Under the pieces are notes generated by a model that did not search any database, was not told where the DNA came from, and saw nothing but the letters and a program-made list of their open reading frames with translations. Positions 54,457 to 59,156 of a DNA stretch of 59,156 nucleotides are shown in pieces (position 1 is the stretch's first letter; each line of letters starts with the position of its first letter). The stretch is from NCBI RefSeq assembly GCF_014698035.1, contig NZ_JACJSF010000046.1, positions 1 to 59,156 on the forward strand, written 5' to 3'. The stretch comes from Desmonostoc muscorum FACHB-395 (lineage in GTDB: Bacteria > Cyanobacteriota > Cyanobacteriia > Cyanobacteriales > Nostocaceae). Both the position numbers and the translations under genes were made by a program.

Positions 54457-55314
54457 TTGGCGCTGACTTATCAAGACAGTTCTGGAGATTCACCCTTGAA
54501 AACGCTAATTCATCCAACTGCTGTAATTCATCCGAAATCGGAACTCCACCATACAGTGCAAGTCGGTGCCTATGCTGTGATTGGAGCGCATGTCAAAGTG
54601 GGCCCTGAAACAATAATCGGCGCTCATGCTGTGTTAGAGGGGCCTTGTGAGATTGGGGCGCAAAATCAGATTTTTACAGGTGCAGCCATCGGTATGGAAC
54701 CCCAGGATCTCAAGTTTGTGGGAGAACCAACTTGGGTCAAAATTGGTGATAACAACTTAATTCGTGAGTACGTTACTATTAACCGCGCTACTGGTGCTGG
54801 TGAAGCAACAGTAATTGGCGATGGTAACTTGCTGATGGCTTATGTCCATGTGGCTCATAACTGCGTAATTGAAGACCAGGTAGTAATTGCCAACTCTGTA
54901 GCGTTGGCGGGTCATGTGCATATTGAATCACGCGCCAGGCTGAGTGGGGTTTTAGGTGTCCATCAATTTGTGCGTATTGGTAGACACGCAATGGTGGGAG
55001 GTATGGCACGTATTGACCGAGATGTAGCCCCATATATGCTAGTAGAGGGAAATCCGGCGCGAGTGCGAACCCTCAACCTTGTGGGACTCAAACGGTCTGG
55101 TATGGACTCAGCAGATTTGCTTGCGCTGAAAAAAGCCTTCCGCATTCTTTACCGTTCTGATTTGTCCTTTAAAGATGCCTTGGAAAAACTGGAACTTTTA
55201 GGGGATAGCGAACAATTACAACATCTGCGTCGCTTCCTGCTACTTTCTCAGATGCCAGGTAGACGTGGCTTGATTCCCGGTAAAGGGAAAAAAAGCACGA
55301 GTGATGAATCGTGA
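54457..55314 (+). CDS. lpxA: UDP-GlcNAc acyltransferase LpxA
   Basis: A 285-residue acyltransferase of lipid A synthesis, starting at a TTG (54457) as no closer ATG fits; the family core begins at LKTLIHPTAVIHPKSEL. The left-handed beta helix is built from hexapeptides (AVIGAHVKVGPETIIGAHAVLEG). GMEPQDLKF, REYVTINRAT and the catalytic histidine segment VAHNCVIEDQVVIAN are intact. The C-terminal helical part is also complete. The gap from fabZ is 267 bp and holds dispersed repeat-like sequence, so it may have its own promoter. Confidence 0.95.
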   Translation: MALTYQDSSGDSPLKTLIHPTAVIHPKSELHHTVQVGAYAVIGAHVKVGPETIIGAHAVLEGPCEIGAQNQIFTGAAIGMEPQDLKFVGEPTWVKIGDNNLIREYVTINRATGAGEATVIGDGNLLMAYVHVAHNCVIEDQVVIANSVALAGHVHIESRARLSGVLGVHQFVRIGRHAMVGGMARIDRDVAPYMLVEGNPARVRTLNLVGLKRSGMDSADLLALKKAFRILYRSDLSFKDALEKLELLGDSEQLQHLRRFLLLSQMPGRRGLIPGKGKKSTSDES

Positions 55315-55327
55315 ATTATGAGTTAGG

Positions 55328-55351
55328 AGAGACGCGATTAATCGCGTCTCT
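55328..55351. repeat. 24-bp perfect palindrome between lpxA and lpxB
   Basis: AGAGACGCGATT is followed by its exact complement AATCGCGTCTCT. It lies 14 bp after the lpxA stop. A degenerate relative is at 21957-21980. It may act as an RNA hairpin tuning lpxB or be a dispersed repeat. Confidence 0.75.
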
Positions 55352-55452
55352 ACAGGAGTTATCAATTGATGAATTAAATTTTTAACTCCGCATTCCTAAA
55401 TATTCACTACTAACTATTTATTCCTAAGTTTTTACTAATTACCAATTATCAA

Positions 55453-56637
55453 ATGCGGATTTTTATCAGCACTGGCGAAGTATCTGGCGATTTACAAGGG
55501 TCGCTGCTAATTACAGCGCTGAAGCGTCAAGCTATGGCGATTGGGTTGAAATTAGAGATTGTGGCGCTGGGTGGCGAAAAAATGGTGGAGGCTGGGGCAA
55601 TCTTATTGGGCAATACTAGTAGTATCGGCTCAATGGGTATTCTAGAAGGGTTGCCTTATGTTTTACCGACTCTCCAGGTACAACGTCAGGCGATCGCTTC
55701 CCTAAAACAAAATCCACCTGATTTAGTAGTGCTGATCGATTATATGACTCCCAATCTGGAAATTGGGACTTATATGAAACAGCAGTTACCAGATGTGCCT
55801 GTGGTGTATTATATTGCTCCCCAAGAGTGGGCTTGGTCATTAAGTTTACGTAGAACTAACCGAATTGTTGGTTTTACAGATAAGCTGTTGGCAATCTTCC
55901 CACAAGAAGCCCATTACTTTCGTGAGAAAGGGGCAAAAGTTACTTGGGTAGGGCATCCTTTGATTGACCGAATGCAAGACGCTCCCAGTCGCCAAGCAGC
56001 GCGTGCAACACTGGGGATTGCGCCAGAACAAATTGCGATCGCACTTCTCCCCGCCTCTCGCCGCCAAGAATTAAAATATCTTTTACCAATTATTTTTCAA
56101 GCCGCCCAAACTATTCAAGCTAAATTACCCGAAGTTCATTTCTGGATTCCCCTATCTTTGGAAGTCTATAGACAGCCAATTGAGGAGGCTATCAGGCGTT
56201 ATGGTTTACGAGCGACAGTTCTATCAGGTCAACAAATGGAAGTTTTTGCTGCGGCTGATTTAGCCATTAGTAAATCTGGTACTGTCAATTTAGAACTTGC
56301 TCTGTTAAATGTGCCCCAAGTTGTAGTTTACCGCCTCAGTCGCCTGACTGCTTGGATAGCTCGTAAAATCCTCAAAGGTTCTATCGCCTTTGCATCGCCA
56401 CCAAATTTAGTTGTGATGAAGCCGATTGTGCCAGAATTTTTACAAGAGCAAGCCACAGCAGAGAATATTATCCAATCCGCGATGGAACTACTACTCAATC
56501 CCAGTCGCAGGGAGCAAACTTTGCTAGATTATGAAGAAATGCGGCAAAGTTTAGGAGAAGTTGGAGTGTGCGATCGCGCTGCTCAAGAGATTTTGCAAAT
56601 GGTGGCGGGGAGTAGGGGACAAGGGGACAAGAGGTGA
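55453..56637 (+). CDS. lpxB: Lipid-A-disaccharide synthase LpxB
   Basis: A 394-residue GT19 glycosyltransferase that joins lipid X and UDP-diacylglucosamine. RIFISTGEVSGDLQGSLL at the start, LGGEKMVEAGA, VYYIAPQEWAW, VGHPLIDRM and the donor site VNLELALLNVPQVVVYR are characteristic. The last dozen codons (AGSRGQGDKR) run into the G-rich short repeats that follow, so the natural end of the protein may have been altered by the repeat. It ends the lpx block. Confidence 0.96.
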   Translation: MRIFISTGEVSGDLQGSLLITALKRQAMAIGLKLEIVALGGEKMVEAGAILLGNTSSIGSMGILEGLPYVLPTLQVQRQAIASLKQNPPDLVVLIDYMTPNLEIGTYMKQQLPDVPVVYYIAPQEWAWSLSLRRTNRIVGFTDKLLAIFPQEAHYFREKGAKVTWVGHPLIDRMQDAPSRQAARATLGIAPEQIAIALLPASRRQELKYLLPIIFQAAQTIQAKLPEVHFWIPLSLEVYRQPIEEAIRRYGLRATVLSGQQMEVFAAADLAISKSGTVNLELALLNVPQVVVYRLSRLTAWIARKILKGSIAFASPPNLVVMKPIVPEFLQEQATAENIIQSAMELLLNPSRREQTLLDYEEMRQSLGEVGVCDRAAQEILQMVAGSRGQGDKR

Positions 56638-56736
56638 GAACTTGAAACAAGTCTTTCCCCTTGTCCCCAATTCTCCTTGTCCCCAAGTCCTCTTCCCCAT
56701 GCCCAATGCCCAATGCCCAATCTTTTTAGAGGTGTC
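56603..56736. repeat. CCCCTTGTC / ATGCCCAATGCCCA repeats
   Basis: GGGGACAAGGGGACAAG at the end of lpxB, its complement CCCCTTGTCCCC twice, then three tandem ATGCCCA units just before the methyltransferase start. The complementary halves could form a large stem between the two genes. Confidence 0.7.
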
Positions 56737-58002
56737 ATGGCTTATGAGATGAGAAAACAAAGAGCGATCGCAGTTGATTTGTTCGCTGGCGCGGGTGGTA
56801 TGACTCTTGGCTTTGAACAAGCTGGTTTTGACGTGCTAGCGTCTGTAGAAATCGACCCTATCCACTGTGCAACACATGAGTTTAACTTTCCTTATTGCTC
56901 AGTGTTATGTAAGAGTGTTGTGGATACAACCGGTGAAGAAATTAGGAGTCGGTCTAAAATTGGCGATCGCGAAATTGATGTGGTAATTTGTGGCTCACCA
57001 TGTCAAGGATTTTCTCTAATTGGTAAACGGGTTGTTGATGATCCGCGAAATTCTTTAGTGTTTCACTTTCATCGCCTGGTTTTTGAGCTAAAACCAAAAT
57101 TCTTTGTAATGGAAAATGTTCGAGGGATAACGGTTGGTGAACATAAACAAATCCTTCAAACATTAATTAGTGAGTTTAAAATTTACGGTTATAAAGTAGA
57201 AGAAAATTACCAAATTCTCAATGCTGCAAATTACGGAGTACCACAGTCACGTGAAAGATTATTTCTCATAGGTGCAAGGGAGGATGTAGAATTACCGAAA
57301 TATCCTCAGCCGATTACAAAACCAGCATTACCAAATAATTTAACTTCTAAAAAAATATCTGATATCCCCTTGAGTCCTACAGTCTGGGATGCGATTAAGG
57401 ATTTACCTGAAATAGAAAAATATCCTGAGTTAGTAACAAGAGATTGGGTTGTTGGAGAATACGAAAAGCCTAGTAACTATGCTCGTGTACTTCGTGGTCT
57501 TAAATGCCTAAAAAATGATTATTCTTATAAACGTGAATATGATTTGCGAATCCTTTCTTCAAGTATAAGAACAAAACATTCTGCGGAAACTGTTCAACGT
57601 TTTCAGGAAACTGAACAAGGTGAAAGAGAAAAAATTAGTCGTTTTCATAAGCTACATCCTGGTGGTGTCTGCAATACTTTAAGAGCCGGAACAGATAAGT
57701 ATAGGGGTTCTTTCACATCTCCTAGACCGATTCATCCATTTACGCCTCGTTGTATTACAGTCAGGGAAGCGGCGAGATTACATTCTTACCCCGATTGGTT
57801 TAGATTTCATGTAACCAAATGGCACGGATTTCGGCAAGTTGGTAACTCTGTACCACCGCTCCTAGCCAAAGCTGTAGCGAGTGAAATTATTCGTAGTTTG
57901 AATATTTCGCCTTTTAAGCCGAGGTTGCGATACAAGTTGGGAGACGAGAAGCTACTACAGTTTAAGATGTCGCAAGCGGAACAATATTATCAGCGTGAGT
58001 AA
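56737..58002 (+). CDS. DNA (cytosine-5) methyltransferase, orphan
   Basis: A 421-residue C5 methyltransferase from the ATG at 56737, which has GAGG upstream; an earlier start would code through repeat sequence. Motifs in order: I (AVDLFAGAGGMTLGFEQAGF), IV with catalytic cysteine (CGSPCQGFSLIGKR), VI (FVMENVRG), VIII (QSRERLFLIGAR), IX (CITVREAARLHSYPD) and X (VGNSVPPLLAKAVA). No restriction enzyme gene is visible beside it. Target is unknown. The genome is rich in GCGATCGC, and some cyanobacterial orphan enzymes of this class methylate CGATCG; that link is only a suggestion here. Confidence 0.93.
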   Translation: MAYEMRKQRAIAVDLFAGAGGMTLGFEQAGFDVLASVEIDPIHCATHEFNFPYCSVLCKSVVDTTGEEIRSRSKIGDREIDVVICGSPCQGFSLIGKRVVDDPRNSLVFHFHRLVFELKPKFFVMENVRGITVGEHKQILQTLISEFKIYGYKVEENYQILNAANYGVPQSRERLFLIGAREDVELPKYPQPITKPALPNNLTSKKISDIPLSPTVWDAIKDLPEIEKYPELVTRDWVVGEYEKPSNYARVLRGLKCLKNDYSYKREYDLRILSSSIRTKHSAETVQRFQETEQGEREKISRFHKLHPGGVCNTLRAGTDKYRGSFTSPRPIHPFTPRCITVREAARLHSYPDWFRFHVTKWHGFRQVGNSVPPLLAKAVASEIIRSLNISPFKPRLRYKLGDEKLLQFKMSQAEQYYQRE

Positions 58003-58033
58003 TAATACACTTTGTAATATGTGCAAGGTTCGG

Positions 58034-58999
58034 CTAAGTCCAAGTACGGAAAAATGTACTATCTTCCCAGACATTAGCAGCCGCCAGTGCGATCGCAGTC
58101 AATTCTTCCTTTTTGAGAGGCACAAAAGCCCGCGCTATCTTGACATTATTCTCTAATTGTGAAATAGTTTCTGCCGCAATTACACAACAATGTACTCCAG
58201 GCTGAGACATTGTGTAACCTAAAGCTTGCTCCATACCTGTCAATCCACCTGGTTTAAATAGTCGACCATAAGCTGGGACTTTCATCGCAATCACACCGAC
58301 ATTTTTTTCTTGAGCAACTGGTAGAACCACCGGGATAAATGGATGTGGGTGGTGTTTGTCGGCGGCATTCACAGGTATAAGTGTAGTGTGGAAAGGATAG
58401 CGGCGTAAGCCTTCAGCAATCACTTGAGGATCGTGATGTCCGGTAATACCTGCGAAGCGCACCAGTTTTTGTTGTATGGCTTCTTCTAAAGCTTTAATTG
58501 CGCCAGATGGACTAAAAATGGTGTCGAGTTCTTCAGAAAAAGAAACGTGATGCAACTGCCACAAATCGAGATAATCTGTATTTAGACGTTTTAGCGATCG
58601 CTCTAATTCTCGCCAAGCTCCATCCCGATCTCTTTTATCAGTCTTACTTGTTAGAAACACCTTTGAGCGATGGGGTGGTAGCACTTTACCTAAATAATCT
58701 TCACTCGGCCCATAACTAGCGGCTGTATCAAAGTAGCGGATGCCAAGTTCCAGCGCTCTTTGAATAATTGCTGTAGCATCACCCTCTTTTCCTTCCCAGG
58801 ATAGCGGCGTTTGTCCTGCTCCTCCTAACCCGAATATCGGGAGTTTTACTTCCGTGCGTCCCAGTAGCCGTTCTGGCATAGTTGCTGGCGGTGTTGCGGT
58901 GTTGGTACTATTTTGCTGTAAAGCATTAGTTGCCACAATCCCTCCAGTTACAGCAATGCTGGTAATTAAGAAATTACGCCGTGTCTTTCCTTCTTTCAT
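58034..58999 (-). CDS. Aldo/keto reductase with Tat signal
   Basis: A 321-residue NADPH-dependent oxidoreductase. The N-terminus KTRRNFLITSIAVTGGIVAT is a twin-arginine signal, so it is probably exported folded to the periplasm or thylakoid lumen. The mature part has the AKR pattern: RYFDTAASYGPSEDYLGKVL with catalytic D and Y, FLTSKTD with the lysine, and WQLHHVS with the histidine. The cofactor region near the C-terminus is less clear. The substrate is unknown. It is convergent with the methyltransferase and only 31 bp apart. Confidence 0.88.
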   Translation of the reverse strand: MKEGKTRRNFLITSIAVTGGIVATNALQQNSTNTATPPATMPERLLGRTEVKLPIFGLGGAGQTPLSWEGKEGDATAIIQRALELGIRYFDTAASYGPSEDYLGKVLPPHRSKVFLTSKTDKRDRDGAWRELERSLKRLNTDYLDLWQLHHVSFSEELDTIFSPSGAIKALEEAIQQKLVRFAGITGHHDPQVIAEGLRRYPFHTTLIPVNAADKHHPHPFIPVVLPVAQEKNVGVIAMKVPAYGRLFKPGGLTGMEQALGYTMSQPGVHCCVIAAETISQLENNVKIARAFVPLKKEELTAIALAAANVWEDSTFFRTWT

Positions 59000-59118
59000 G
59001 ATTGGCTTGGAGGCGAAATTACTTTTATTATCAATTCTAGCTAGGGGGGATTAACCCTCTTTTATCACTCTCGACAAAGTATAATTAGGAGCGATCGCAA
59101 AAACACCAGACAGAGAGT

Positions 59119-59156
59119 ATGGTTGAGCCTCGCCCACCTGCACCCACAGTAAAATT
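59119..59156 (+). CDS. Start of a gene cut by the window edge
   Basis: ATG followed by codons for VEPRPPAPTVK up to the end of the window, with AGAGAG a few bases upstream. Only twelve codons are visible, so no product can be named. It is divergent from the aldo/keto reductase, and a HIP1 site lies in the shared upstream region. Confidence 0.5.
   Translation, partial: MVEPRPPAPTVK

Overview
The window reads as chromosome from a filamentous, probably heterocyst-forming cyanobacterium of the Nostoc/Anabaena type. The evidence is many HIP1 octamers (GCGATCGC), heptamer short tandem repeats of the TCATTAG type between genes, a cyAbrB regulator, SqdB and SqdX for sulfolipid, a bilin photoreceptor family found in cyanobacteria, and an adenylate cyclase whose catalytic residues fall on the published CyaB1 numbering (K646, T721). 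Species cannot be fixed from the sequence alone.

Layout. 0.3-6.8 kb: a small zinc-ribbon membrane protein, a ClC-type anion transporter with CBS domains, cyAbrB, an Rrf2 regulator without cysteines, CbiB (cobalamin), PyrR and a SnoaL-like protein. 6.9-24.7 kb: a signalling island with four large histidine kinases and two stand-alone CheY-like regulators. One kinase carries a GAF domain with both cysteine motifs of a DXCF-type cyanobacteriochrome, and another is a bacteriophytochrome with its bilin cysteine near the N-terminus. The island also holds a DUF4912 protein, a phosphodiester glycosidase lipoprotein, a small exported protein and a frameshifted XRE gene. 24.9-29.6 kb: xseB/xseA, then a stretch of decayed genes (vapC broken by a nonsense codon, a DUF262/HNH remnant, another remnant), then recA with a candidate LexA box and a clear terminator. 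29.8-35 kb: an FHA protein, an SpkB-like Ser/Thr kinase with pentapeptide repeats, a squalene/phytoene synthase family enzyme and a 1.2-kb non-coding stretch. 35.2-39.5 kb: a large secreted protein with a beta-helix, six nearly identical 115-residue modules and RTX repeats. 40.6-49.8 kb: rtcA, two related MITE-like elements, sqdB, sqdX, cyaB1, a small conserved protein and purC. 50-56.6 kb: an outer-membrane biogenesis block, omp85-lpxC-fabZ-lpxA-lpxB. 56.7-59 kb: an orphan C5 cytosine methyltransferase, a Tat-exported aldo/keto reductase and the first codons of a further gene.

How the genes work together. The outer-membrane block puts the Omp85 assembly protein beside the enzymes of early lipid A synthesis. 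SqdB and SqdX are consecutive steps of sulfoquinovosyldiacylglycerol synthesis. XseA and XseB form exonuclease VII. The bacteriophytochrome and its regulator overlap by 4 bp, and a PAS hybrid kinase overlaps its regulator by 35 bp, so both pairs are probably co-translated. The strongest leads are the dual-cysteine cyanobacteriochrome and the bacteriophytochrome in one phosphorelay island, the unusual selectivity and proton-pathway residues of the ClC protein, the homogenised repeat protein, and a set of decayed defence or toxin genes next to recA. No tRNA, rRNA, CRISPR array or intact transposase was recognised.
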